Assembly (NCBI GenBank): GCA_031288865.1
Contig: JAITQN010000110.1
Location: forward strand, 1-56,087
Source of the DNA: Prevotellaceae bacterium
Lineage (GTDB): Bacteria > Bacteroidota > Bacteroidia > Bacteroidales > UBA932
DNA: 56,087 nt
Direction of reading: 5' to 3'
Shown here: positions 48,311 to 56,085 of the stretch, in pieces
Position numbering within the stretch: the first letter of the stretch is position 1
How the letters are laid out: each line of letters starts with the position of its first letter
The notes under the pieces: model-generated
What the model saw: the letters and a program-made list of their open reading frames with translations, nothing else
Databases searched by the model: none
Told to the model about the DNA's origin: nothing
Made by a program: the position numbers and the translations under genes

Positions 48311-48352
48311 AAAAGCCCCGCAGGCATTGATAAAATGACCCGCAGAGCTTTT
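48311..48352 (-). terminator. Terminator of the small barrel gene
   Basis: AAAAGC...GCTTTT outer pairs with a CCCGCAGG/CCCGCAG-type inner stem and an AT-rich loop; on the minus strand a CTCTTTT follows. It separates the barrel gene from the dehydrogenase gene. Confidence 0.7.
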
Positions 48353-48387
48353 CGTTTTGCATACAAGTGCAGCGTGCTGCAAGTTTG

Positions 48388-48996
48388 TTAGAAGGTGTAG
48401 CGCAGGCTAAACTTTAACGTTGATGCGTCTAAGTTTAATCCGAACGTGTTATTCGTGCGATTATCCGCCCCGGTTTCTTTTACCTCGTTCGAGGTATATC
48501 CCAATGTGCCGAATGAGGCCAGTACGCTAAAATGCGACGACAATGCATAAGACACGCCGGGAAGGAGGCCTACACCCCACGTGGTTGTTGTGCTCTCTCC
48601 CTTGTACGTATCTTCACTTTTTTCTTGGAGAAAATCAACGCCTCCCTGCAAATAGAATCCGAAGTTGTCGCCTTGGTGAAGGAAGTAGCGTACATACGGG
48701 CTAATTCCGAAGTTAAAACTTTTGTCTTTGGTGTCTTTGATAGAAGATCCGCTGATTCCAATAATACCGCCGATAGCTACACGGTCAGATACGTAATAAC
48801 CCAGCTCCGGTGCAAATCCATAAAGAGTTGTCTTATTGTCGCCCGTCGAAATAAAAGAAACACCTGTGCCGATGTAGTTCCCGTCGTGGTTGACGCCGAT
48901 GTTGCTGGCGCCTACATAAAAACTACCTTGTTGCGCGGTTGCATTGAAATTAAAACCGATTAAGGCCAAAGCCGAAATAATAATAAATTTTCTCAT
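48388..48996 (-). CDS. Small outer-membrane beta-barrel protein (porin family)
   Basis: 202 residues with a signal peptide (NATAQQ) and a run of amphipathic strands ending in SLRYTF, which has the terminal aromatic residue expected for outer-membrane assembly. Segments such as YVSDRVAIGGIIGISG and YVRYFLHQGDNFGFYLQG match the outer-membrane protein beta-barrel (OMP_b-brl) group. Its role is unknown. It is a single gene with a terminator directly after it; a near-consensus TACATTTA lies at about 49027-49034 upstream. Confidence 0.85.
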   Translation of the reverse strand: MRKFIIISALALIGFNFNATAQQGSFYVGASNIGVNHDGNYIGTGVSFISTGDNKTTLYGFAPELGYYVSDRVAIGGIIGISGSSIKDTKDKSFNFGISPYVRYFLHQGDNFGFYLQGGVDFLQEKSEDTYKGESTTTTWGVGLLPGVSYALSSHFSVLASFGTLGYTSNEVKETGADNRTNNTFGLNLDASTLKFSLRYTF

Positions 48997-49088
48997 AATT
49001 GTTTTTTTAGTTAATAAAATTAATAATTAAATGTAATAAACAGTTAAACATGTGAAATGATTTAATCCATTTATCAGCTCTTCTTCTG

Positions 49089-49172
49089 TGCCCGGGACAA
49101 GACTCGAACTTGCACACCGAAACCGGCGCTACCCCCTCAAAGTAGTGTGTCTACCAATTCCACCACCCGGGC
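49089..49172 (-). tRNA. tRNA-Leu (GAG)
   Basis: On the minus strand GCCCGGG pairs with CCCGGGC; the anticodon stem CTACT/GGTAG encloses TTGAGGG with anticodon GAG. It has the long variable arm of leucine tRNAs (CGCCGGTTTCGGTG) and a T-loop TTCGAGT. Discriminator A; CCA is not encoded (next bases CAG). Confidence 0.95.
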
Positions 49173-49203
49173 AATTTTTTCGGCTGCAAATATAGCACAA
49201 TTT

Positions 49204-49234
49204 TTGTTCTTCCGAAAAAAAAAATTTAACTTTG
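49204..49234 (+). promoter_or_regulatory. folC promoter
   Basis: TTG at 49204-49206, 20 bases, then TAACTTTG at 49227-49234. Confidence 0.7.
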
Positions 49235-49254
49235 TTTCTATGATGCCTGATCTA

Positions 49255-50583
49255 ATGGGGAAAGAACAAACATATTCATACGCCGATGCGACTGCTTTTT
49301 TGTTTAATAGCCTGCCCATGTATCAAAAAATCGGGAAGCTGGCCTACAAGCCCGATCTGAGTACGGCGCTGGCGTTTGACGCATATTTTAAATCGCCCCA
49401 CCGGCGGTATAAGTCTATCCATGTGGCCGGCACCAACGGAAAGGGCTCTGTGTCGCATATTCTGGCTTCGGTGTTGCAGAGCGCGGGCTACACGGTGGGC
49501 TTGTTCACCTCGCCGCACCTGAAGGATTTCCGCGAACGGATCAGGGTGAACGGCGCGCCCATTCCCGAAGAGGAGGTCGTTCATTTTGTGTCGAAGCACG
49601 AAGCGGAAATAAAAACGCTGAGCCCGTCGTTTTTTGAGATGACTTCGGCGCTGGCGCTGGAATATTTTGCGCGGCAACACGCAGACGTCGCCGTGATAGA
49701 AACCGGCATGGGCGGGCGCCTCGACTCTACCAATGTGGTCAGGCCGGTGCTGAGCATCATCACCAATATCGGGATGGACCACACCGAGCATCTGGGCGAT
49801 ACGCCGGAAGCCATCGCCGCCGAAAAAGCAGGAATCATAAAGCAGGATGTGCCCGTGCTGGTAGGAGAGTGGCGCCGCGAAACGGCGCCTGTCTTCGACC
49901 GTGTGGCGCGGGAACAGCATGCGCCTTTATACTACGCCGACCACCTTCTGCGGGTGCTGCGTGCGGAACAGCGTGGCGACATGCAGTGTTTTTCCTTAGT
50001 GGCCGACGGCAGCCTGTTCCCTTTCGAGGCGGCCATCGACCTCAAAGGCCGCTACCAGCAAATAAATATCGTGACGGCGCTGGCGGCGATAAATATATTG
50101 GGCGGCAGGTTCTCGAAAATCAGAAAGCCGCTGCTGTCGATTTCCGATGAGGCGCTGGCGCACGGATTGAGCCATGTGGCGGCGCAAACCGGTTTGCGCG
50201 GGCGCTGGGAAATCATTGCCGAGCGGCCGTTGATTATTTGCGACACGGGGCATAACGCCCACGGACTGGCCGAGACCATGCCGCAGCTTCAGGCGTTGCC
50301 ATATCGCCGTCTGCATTTTGTTTTCGGCGTGGTGCAGGATAAAGACCTCGACAGCATGCTGCCCCTGTTGCCGGTCGACGCCTATTATTATTTCACGCAG
50401 GCCGACCTGCCCCGCGCCATGGATGCGCGGCAACTGGCCGAACGCTGCATTGAATACGGCCTGCAGGGACAGGTGGTGCAAACGGTGTTCAATGCCTTGA
50501 AGGTGGCGCGGGGGAACGCCCTGCCCAGCGATGTCATTTTTGTGGGCGGCAGCACCTTTGTGGTGGCGGAGGCGCTTCCCTGA
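49255..50583 (+). CDS. folC: Bifunctional folylpolyglutamate/dihydrofolate synthase
   Basis: 442 residues from ATG 49255 (MGKEQTYSY). The track start at 49147 lies inside tRNA-Leu and is impossible; ATGs at 49240/49243 are possible but would leave almost no leader. Mur-ligase-type features: GTNGKGSVSHILA (P-loop), FTSPHL with the catalytic lid, IETGMGGRLDSTN, and a C-terminal glutamate ligase domain. The enzyme adds glutamate to folates (and to dihydropteroate where bifunctional). A hairpin after the stop probably terminates the transcript. Confidence 0.93.
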   Translation: MGKEQTYSYADATAFLFNSLPMYQKIGKLAYKPDLSTALAFDAYFKSPHRRYKSIHVAGTNGKGSVSHILASVLQSAGYTVGLFTSPHLKDFRERIRVNGAPIPEEEVVHFVSKHEAEIKTLSPSFFEMTSALALEYFARQHADVAVIETGMGGRLDSTNVVRPVLSIITNIGMDHTEHLGDTPEAIAAEKAGIIKQDVPVLVGEWRRETAPVFDRVAREQHAPLYYADHLLRVLRAEQRGDMQCFSLVADGSLFPFEAAIDLKGRYQQINIVTALAAINILGGRFSKIRKPLLSISDEALAHGLSHVAAQTGLRGRWEIIAERPLIICDTGHNAHGLAETMPQLQALPYRRLHFVFGVVQDKDLDSMLPLLPVDAYYYFTQADLPRAMDARQLAERCIEYGLQGQVVQTVFNALKVARGNALPSDVIFVGGSTFVVAEALP

Positions 50584-50584
50584 A

Positions 50585-50609
50585 AAAAGTGTATTCGCAC
50601 AACACTTTT
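50585..50609 (+). terminator. Hairpin after folC
   Basis: AAAAGTGT at 50585-50592 pairs exactly with ACACTTTT at 50602-50609, with a 9-base loop, directly after the folC stop. Confidence 0.7.
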
Positions 50610-50707
50610 ATCCTGAAAAAAGTGTATGGCATCGGAGTATCAGGCCTCAAATACCAAAATTCTCAAGACTAATTAAATTCGTATAACATATTTTAACACT
50701 TCTGCGC

Positions 50708-50737
50708 TTGCATTTCCAAAAATTGTACTTACATTTG
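50708..50737 (+). promoter_or_regulatory. Consensus promoter in the folC downstream region
   Basis: TTG at 50708-50710, exactly 19 bases, then TACATTTG at 50730-50737. It is as good as the rpsA promoter although no gene starts within 300 bases. Confidence 0.75.
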
Positions 50738-50743
50738 CGCCGT

Positions 50744-50853
50744 AATCTTTTTGTTCTTTGGATGTTTTTTTAAACAGGCGTGTGTCTAATTTTCTATTTT
50801 TTCGGGTGCTTCGCGGTATCCCTGAAACAAGATTTTAGACACACGTCTTTTTA
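50744..50853 (+). ncRNA. Candidate small RNA of about 110 nt
   Basis: The interval begins about 7 bases after the -7 element and ends at a 14-base stem (AGGCGTGTGTCTAA at 50776-50789 with TTAGACACACGTCT at 50835-50848, one G-T) and a TTTTT run. An inner GGG...CCC hairpin sits in the loop. No ORF of note lies inside. It may be an independent small RNA, or a leader that attenuates the gene at 51066; I cannot tell which. It does not match any RNA family I know. Confidence 0.4.
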
Positions 50854-50948
50854 GTTTACACCCAAGAAAGAAATAAATCAAATTTATTCTACAGTTAAAA
50901 ATACACGTTGCATTTTAAATGCGATGCGGGATTGTATTGTTCTTTGGT

Positions 50949-51016
50949 AAAAGGCCGCTATGAATCAGTTCTTCTTCTTTTATCACCTACTTGCGTACGG
51001 CGGCCTTTTCTTTTTA
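50949..51016 (+). terminator. Second terminator-like hairpin before the 51066 gene
   Basis: AAAAGGCCGC at 50949-50958 pairs with GCGGCCTTTT at 51000-51009, and CTTTTT follows. The loop is 41 bases. If it terminates, the gene at 51066 needs its own promoter or readthrough. Confidence 0.65.
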
Positions 51017-51065
51017 ATTATGAATTTTGAGTTATGAATTTTGAATTAATTAAAAAACCTGTATT

Positions 51066-51944
51066 ATGAAAAAAATGTTTTTACTACTATTATGCTGCCC
51101 TGTGGTGCTGGTAGCGCAAAGCGGCATCACCATTTCCGATTATTCGGTAACGCCCGGTGCGCCCGCTACGGTGTCGTTTACCGTGAGCTGGAACAAAGAC
51201 AAAATCGACAGCGCGTGGGTGTTCGTGGATTACAACGATAGCGGCACGATGACCCGCCTGCCGCTATCGGGCGTTACCGCTTCGGCCGGCAGCAGGGCCT
51301 ACATGGTTGATGGCAACGACCGGGGCGCATGGGTGGTCGCCGGCGCTTCCGGCGCTTTTTCGGCCACCGTCCAACTGGTTGCCACTTGTAAGGACGCACG
51401 GCCGTGCGTCCCTACCGGCGCGTGCGTGTATGCCATCGACTACCCGCCGGTGGGGAAATACACGGCGTACAATGAATTTCAATTCCGGGGGACTCCACCT
51501 TTCTATATATGGTTTGCGGAAGGTGGCAGTGATACCCATACTTTATCTAATACCGCGTACTCGCTGCCTGAGAACTTGTCCATCGGAACTTTTACCGACG
51601 CTTCGGGCGCTACCGGGATTATGGACTGCGGGTCCACGTTCACAGCTGGGATCGGCCAATGCAGTACCGTTTGCCGTGTCGAGTATGCCATGGATTATAA
51701 CTCCTGCCGCATCCCATTAGACACCCCGCTTGCAACCATAGCTAATGAGCACTGCACTGATGCTTGTGTTGTGTATACGTATACTGCTTGGAGTTCTTGC
51801 GGTACAGAAAGTGCGCCCCCCTGCCCACCGAACTCCTGGGTTGTAAGTACTCAATCCTCTCATTGCAAATGCCTCGAGTGGAGCGAGTATTATTGTAAAA
51901 AAGAGCTAATGACACTTCGACATCGTTGCATTACATATCTTTGA
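51066..51944 (+). CDS. Exported protein with an Ig-like N-terminus and a cysteine-rich C-terminus
   Basis: 292 residues with a signal peptide ending VAQSG. The next 90 residues look like a beta-sandwich (SVTPGAPATVSFTVSW; AWVFVDYNDSGTM), then a GACVYAIDYPPVGKYTA segment. From memory, similar proteins recur in Bacteroidales genomes, with no known function. The region between those two parts is encoded by a palindrome (51388-51415), giving TCKDARPCVPT. The last 75 residues hold about a dozen cysteines (CTDACVVYTYTAWSSCG, HCKCLEW). There is no T9SS tail, so it may be a shortened relative. It sits alone between hairpins and minisatellites. Confidence 0.75.
   Translation: MKKMFLLLLCCPVVLVAQSGITISDYSVTPGAPATVSFTVSWNKDKIDSAWVFVDYNDSGTMTRLPLSGVTASAGSRAYMVDGNDRGAWVVAGASGAFSATVQLVATCKDARPCVPTGACVYAIDYPPVGKYTAYNEFQFRGTPPFYIWFAEGGSDTHTLSNTAYSLPENLSIGTFTDASGATGIMDCGSTFTAGIGQCSTVCRVEYAMDYNSCRIPLDTPLATIANEHCTDACVVYTYTAWSSCGTESAPPCPPNSWVVSTQSSHCKCLEWSEYYCKKELMTLRHRCITYL
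51388..51415. repeat. 28-base palindrome inside a coding gene
   Basis: GTAAGGACGCACGG and CCGTGCGTCCCTAC form a palindrome with a perfect 20-base core (51392-51411). It is read in frame in the gene at 51066. Confidence 0.9.
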
Positions 51945-52080
51945 TGCTATTCAAATCGCCCATACCGTCCTCAGCGCTCATCTGCTCGCATCCATACTTG
52001 TACTAAGTTGGTGTGCGGGCTGCGGCGTTGCCAAAACGAACGGGGGCTGCGGCGCACAACCCCTTCCCGAGGCGTACGGG

Positions 52081-52290
52081 ACACGAAACGAGTATATTGA
52101 TTGGCGTCCCGCAAGCTGCGAGACACGAAACGAGTATATTGATTGGCGTCCCGCAAGCTGCGAGACATGAAACGAGTATATCGATTGGCGTCCCGCAAGC
52201 TGCGAGACACGAAACGAGTATATTGATTGGCGTCCCGCAAGCTGCGAGACACCAAACGAGTAGTTGTTTGGCGTCCGCGACGGTCCGGGA
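52081..52290. repeat. 42-bp tandem repeat, four full units plus a degenerate fifth
   Basis: Units start at 52081, 52123, 52165 and 52207 and differ by at most two bases (ACACGAAACGAGTATATTGA...). A fifth, diverged unit begins at 52249. Each contains a hairpin around GCAAGCTGC. Units are contiguous without spacers, so this is not a CRISPR array. Confidence 0.92.
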
Positions 52291-52320
52291 AAACAAACAA
52301 TGCGTAATGTAACGCCTAAA

Positions 52321-52351
52321 GGTTCGGGGGAGGTTCAACCTCCCCCGAACC
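52321..52351. repeat. Perfect 31-base palindrome between the two minisatellites
   Basis: GGTTCGGGGGAGGTT at 52321-52335, one C, then its exact complement at 52337-52351. No T-run follows. Confidence 0.92.
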
Positions 52352-52371
52352 GGGAACAGCCATCCCCTCAG

Positions 52372-52518
52372 GCATTAGCCGCAACACCTCCGGCATTAGC
52401 CGCAACACCTCCGGCATTAGCCGCAACACCTCCGGCATTAGCCGCAGCACCTCCGGCATTAGCCGCAGCACCTCCGGCAGTAGCCGCAACACCTCCGGCA
52501 TTAGCCGCAGCACCTCCG
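52372..52518. repeat. 21-bp tandem repeat, seven units plus a partial
   Basis: Unit GCATTAGCCGCAACACCTCCG with point changes (AACACC/AGCACC; GCAGTAGCC in unit six). The plus frame reads ALAATPP and the minus frame VLRLMPE as heptapeptide repeats. Confidence 0.92.
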
Positions 52519-52594
52519 GCAACTGCCGGAACCCCCTTGCCGGGCTACGGCACACTTCCGAAAGTGTGGTACGCCTGTGCGCTGTGTGAAGTAT

Positions 52595-52625
52595 TTGTAT
52601 AACTCTATTTTTTAGCGTAACTTTG
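52595..52625 (+). promoter_or_regulatory. Promoter of the S9 peptidase/CoA-transferase operon
   Basis: TTG at 52595-52597, 20 bases, then TAACTTTG at 52618-52625; the chosen ATG is 33 bases later. Confidence 0.7.
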
Positions 52626-52658
52626 CATACGTGTTTCTCAGTTTTAATTTTTTATATC

Positions 52659-54770
52659 ATGAAAAAAATAATTATTTTCACCTCAATGGCGCTTCTTATT
52701 ATGAGCAGTTGCACGCGGAATCCGCAAATAAAAGTGGTTTATCCTGAAACCAGGAAAACGGATCATAAGGATGTATATTTCGGAAAAGAAGTGGCCGACC
52801 CTTACCGCTGGCTCGAAGATGACCGCTCGGCCGAAACCGCAGGCTGGGTAAAGGCGCAGAATGAAACGACATTCGGCTATCTGTCGCAAATCCCCTGCCG
52901 GGAAGCGATTGCGGCGTCGTTGACCGAGATATGGAATTACCCGCGTCAGGGGCTGCCCATGAAGGCCGGCGATAAGTATTTGGTGTGGAAAAACGACGGG
53001 CTGCAAAACCAGTCGGTGCTGTATGTCATGGACGGACTGGAGGGCGAGCCGCGCGAGTTTATCAACCCCAACACGCTTTCGGCGGAAGGCACCACGGCGG
53101 TGGGCTCGCTGAGCCCGTCGAACGACAATAAGTATGTGGGCTACACCGTGTCGGTGGGCGGATCCGACTGGAAGGAAATCCGCGTGAAGGACATTAACGG
53201 AAACGACCTCCCCGACGTGATTAACTGGGTGAAGTTCTCGGGCATCTCGTGGGACACCAACGGCTTTTACTATAGCGCCTACGACGAGCCGAAAGGAAGC
53301 GCGCTCTCGCAGAAGAACGAATATAACAAGGTCTACTACCACAAGCTGGGCACCAAGCAGTCGCAAGACAAGCTGGTTTATCAGGACCTGAAAAACCCGC
53401 TGCGCTACAACACCGCGTATGCCACGAAAGACGGCCGGTTTTTGCTGCTCGTGGTGTCGGGCGGCACCAGCGGCAACTCGCTTGCGGTGAAAAACCTGAA
53501 ACAGCCGGGCAGCGATTTCCGCACGCTGGTCGCCGGATTCGACTGGGACTACATGCCCATCGGTAATTTCGACAACCAGCTGTATGTCCTCACCAATGAC
53601 GGCGCACCCCGCTACAAATTGGTTAAAATCGACCCCACCGCCAAAAAGCCGGCATGGGAAACGGTAATCCCCGAAAGCGACGATGTGCTGCAGTCGGTGA
53701 GCGTGATTGGCGGCAAGCTGGTGGCCGAATGCCTGCATGACGCGCACTCCAAACTATATATACATGATAAAACCGGAAAACTCGAAACGGAACTTGCGCT
53801 GCCCGGCATCGGCACGGTGGCCGGCATTAGCGGCGACAAGGACGAAAACGAAATGTTCTACGGCTTTACGTCGTTCACCACACTAAACGATATTTACCGC
53901 TTAGACGTCTCCAATCCGCAGCCGGAGCTGTATAAATCCATATCGCTAAAAGTGAAAACGGGAAAATATGTGACCGAACAGGTGTTCTACGAAAGCAAGG
54001 ACGGCACGAAAGTCCCGATGTTCATTGTGTATAAGGAAGGCACGAAGAAAAACGGGAAGAACCCTACACTGCTGTATGCCTACGGCGGGTTTAACATCAG
54101 CCTCACGCCGAGCTTTAGCGTGAGCCGCATGTTCTTCCTCGAACAGGGCGGCATTTACGCGGTGGCCAACCTGCGCGGCGGCGGCGAATATGGCGAAGAA
54201 TGGCACAAGGCGGGCACCAAGCTGCAAAAGCAAAACGTGTTTGACGACTTCATCGCGGCAGCCGAATACCTTATCAGGGAAAAATACACGTCGTCTGAAA
54301 AGCTGGCCATCCGCGGCGGCTCGAACGGCGGACTGCTGGTGGGCGCCTGCATGACCCAGCGCCCCGAACTCTTCAAGGTGGCGCTGCCGGCTGTGGGCGT
54401 GATGGACATGCTGCGCTTCCACAAGTTTACGGTAGGCTGGGGCTGGGTGTCGGACTACGGCTCGAGCGACAACGAGGAGGAATTTAATTACCTGCTGGGC
54501 TATTCGCCCCTGCACAACATCAAGCCGGGCGTGTGCTATCCTGCCACGCTGGTCACCACCGCCGACCACGACGACCGGGTGGTCCCTGCCCACTCGTTCA
54601 AGTTCACGGCCACCCTGCAGGAAGCGCAGGCATGCGACAACCCCGTGCTGATTCGCGTGGAAACCATGGCGGGACACGGCGCCGGAAAACCCATCTCGAA
54701 GGCCATTGAAGAAGAAGCCGACGTGTGGGCATTTGTGTGCTATAATTTAGGAATAAACGTTAAGAAATAA
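52659..54770 (+). CDS. Prolyl oligopeptidase family serine peptidase (S9A), lipoprotein
   Basis: 703 residues from MKKIIIF at 52659; the track start 36 bases earlier overlaps the promoter. Lipobox MSSC suggests a lipoprotein. Order: an N-terminal segment (DPYRWLEDDRS), a seven-bladed propeller (about residues 80-420), and the alpha/beta-hydrolase domain with ANLRGGGEYG, catalytic Ser in RGGSNGGLL, Asp in DHDDRVVP and His in AGHGAGK. It cleaves small proline-containing peptides outside the cytoplasm. The next gene starts 4 bases after its stop. Confidence 0.94.
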   Translation: MKKIIIFTSMALLIMSSCTRNPQIKVVYPETRKTDHKDVYFGKEVADPYRWLEDDRSAETAGWVKAQNETTFGYLSQIPCREAIAASLTEIWNYPRQGLPMKAGDKYLVWKNDGLQNQSVLYVMDGLEGEPREFINPNTLSAEGTTAVGSLSPSNDNKYVGYTVSVGGSDWKEIRVKDINGNDLPDVINWVKFSGISWDTNGFYYSAYDEPKGSALSQKNEYNKVYYHKLGTKQSQDKLVYQDLKNPLRYNTAYATKDGRFLLLVVSGGTSGNSLAVKNLKQPGSDFRTLVAGFDWDYMPIGNFDNQLYVLTNDGAPRYKLVKIDPTAKKPAWETVIPESDDVLQSVSVIGGKLVAECLHDAHSKLYIHDKTGKLETELALPGIGTVAGISGDKDENEMFYGFTSFTTLNDIYRLDVSNPQPELYKSISLKVKTGKYVTEQVFYESKDGTKVPMFIVYKEGTKKNGKNPTLLYAYGGFNISLTPSFSVSRMFFLEQGGIYAVANLRGGGEYGEEWHKAGTKLQKQNVFDDFIAAAEYLIREKYTSSEKLAIRGGSNGGLLVGACMTQRPELFKVALPAVGVMDMLRFHKFTVGWGWVSDYGSSDNEEEFNYLLGYSPLHNIKPGVCYPATLVTTADHDDRVVPAHSFKFTATLQEAQACDNPVLIRVETMAGHGAGKPISKAIEEEADVWAFVCYNLGINVKK

Positions 54771-54774
54771 ATAG

Positions 54775-56085
54775 ATGGAGATTAAATTTGTAACGCCCGA
54801 AGAGGCGGTAAAAGTAGTGAAGTCGGGCGATCATGTTCATTTCAGCAGTGTGGCCAGCGCCCCGCAAACCTTAATCAAGGCCTTGTGCGCCCGCGGCGAT
54901 CGCGGTGAGTTAAAAGGCGTGCACATTCACCATTTGCACACCGAGGGGCCTGCCCCCTACACCGAAGCAAGGTATGAGGGCATTTTCCAACACGATGCTT
55001 TTTTCGTGGGCGGCAACGTGCGAAAGAATGTGCAAGCCGGTTACGCCGACTATATCCCTGTGTTTTTAAGCGAAACCCAAAAGCTGTATCGCGCCGACGT
55101 GCTGCCTTGCAATGTGGCGATGGTGCAGGTGTCGTCGGTCGACAAGCACGGGTATGTGTCGCTGGGCTCTTCGGTGGATGCCACGCTGGCCGCCATCGAG
55201 ACGGCGCGCCGCTTAGGCGGGAAAGTCATTGCCGTGGTGAACCCGAACGTTCCCCGCGCGCATGGCGACGCCCTGATTTCAACTAAAATGATCGACCTCT
55301 TCGTGGAAGACGATACGCCGCTCGAGCCGGCGCATTTTACCGAACCCAACGACATCGAAGCGGCCATCGGAAAACACTGCGCCGCTTTGGTTGCCGACGG
55401 CGCTTGTCTGCAAATGGGCATCGGCGCTATTCCCAACGCCGTGCTCTCGCAACTGGGAAACCATAAGAACTTAGGCATCCACACCGAAATGTTCGCCGAC
55501 GGCGTGCTGCCGCTGGTGGCGAAAGGCGTGGTAAACGGCGCCAACAAAGCCATCGATCGCGGCAAAATGGTGTCGACGTTCCTCATGGGCTCGCAACTAT
55601 GCTACGACTTTATCGACGACAACCCCATGGTGGCCATGATGGACGTGGCCTACACCAACGACCCGTTCATCATCGCCAAGAACCCGAAGGTGACGGCTAT
55701 CAACTCGGCATTGCAGGTCGACATCACCGGTCAGGTGTGCGCCGACTCGCTGGGCACCACGTTCTATTCGGGCGTGGGCGGGCAGGTCGATTTCACTTAC
55801 GGCGCATCGTTGTCGGAAGGGGGCAAGGCGATAATCGCCATGCCGTCGGTGACCAACAAGGGCGTGAGTAAAATTGCGCCGGTGCTCACTGCCGGTGCGG
55901 GCGTGGTAACCACCCGCAACCATATCCACTGGTTCGTGACCGAATACGGCGCGGTAAACCTTTACGGGAAGACGTTGCAGGAACGCGCGAAGCTCATCAT
56001 CAGCGTGGCGCATCCCGATCATCGCGAAGCCCTCGACAAGGCGGCGTTTGAGCGCTTCGGCCCACACTTCCATTTTAAGGGATAA
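54775..56085 (+). CDS. Acetyl-CoA hydrolase/transferase family CoA-transferase
   Basis: 436 residues, complete (stop at 56083-56085). Family features include HFSSVASAPQTLI near the N-terminus, GIGAIPNAVLSQL, the catalytic glutamate in IHTEMFADG (near residue 239), and the glycine-rich SGVGGQVDFTYGA. Members transfer CoA between acetate and succinate, butyrate or 4-hydroxybutyrate; the acceptor here cannot be settled. Such enzymes conserve energy in fermentation to acetate or propionate. It lies 4 bases behind the S9 peptidase gene, an odd pairing of functions that may be only transcriptional convenience. Confidence 0.9.
   Translation: MEIKFVTPEEAVKVVKSGDHVHFSSVASAPQTLIKALCARGDRGELKGVHIHHLHTEGPAPYTEARYEGIFQHDAFFVGGNVRKNVQAGYADYIPVFLSETQKLYRADVLPCNVAMVQVSSVDKHGYVSLGSSVDATLAAIETARRLGGKVIAVVNPNVPRAHGDALISTKMIDLFVEDDTPLEPAHFTEPNDIEAAIGKHCAALVADGACLQMGIGAIPNAVLSQLGNHKNLGIHTEMFADGVLPLVAKGVVNGANKAIDRGKMVSTFLMGSQLCYDFIDDNPMVAMMDVAYTNDPFIIAKNPKVTAINSALQVDITGQVCADSLGTTFYSGVGGQVDFTYGASLSEGGKAIIAMPSVTNKGVSKIAPVLTAGAGVVTTRNHIHWFVTEYGAVNLYGKTLQERAKLIISVAHPDHREALDKAAFERFGPHFHFKG

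Larger units (their letters stand above)
50584..51065. other. Non-coding interval after folC with promoter, two terminator-like hairpins
   Basis: No gene. It contains a folC terminator hairpin (50585-50609), a repeat of CCTGAAAAAAGTGTAT at 50579-50594 and again at about 50612-50627, a full consensus promoter at 50708-50737, a candidate small RNA to 50853, a second strong hairpin with T-run at 50949-51016, and low-complexity ATGAATTTTGA units at 51018-51046. Confidence 0.6.
51945..52620. other. Minisatellite island between the 51066 gene and the S9 peptidase gene
   Basis: The interval is made mostly of tandem repeats and a palindrome (listed separately). ORFs of 79-112 residues run through it on both strands only because the repeat units are multiples of three bases and lack stop codons; I call none of them genes. 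Confidence 0.7.

Noticed and set aside
49147-49254. Upstream start of folC in the ORF track
   Set aside because: It begins inside tRNA-Leu and includes the folC promoter.
52081-52290. Possible CRISPR array
   Set aside because: Units are contiguous and nearly identical along their full length; there are no variable spacers and no cas genes.
52013-52312. 99-residue plus-strand and 109/111-residue minus-strand ORFs over the 42-bp repeats
   Set aside because: They exist because the repeat unit is a multiple of three without stops; no start context or domain supports a gene.
52316-52602. ORFs reading LAATPPA or VLRLMPE repeats
   Set aside because: Same reason: a 21-bp unit keeps frames open on both strands; no signal peptide or promoter.
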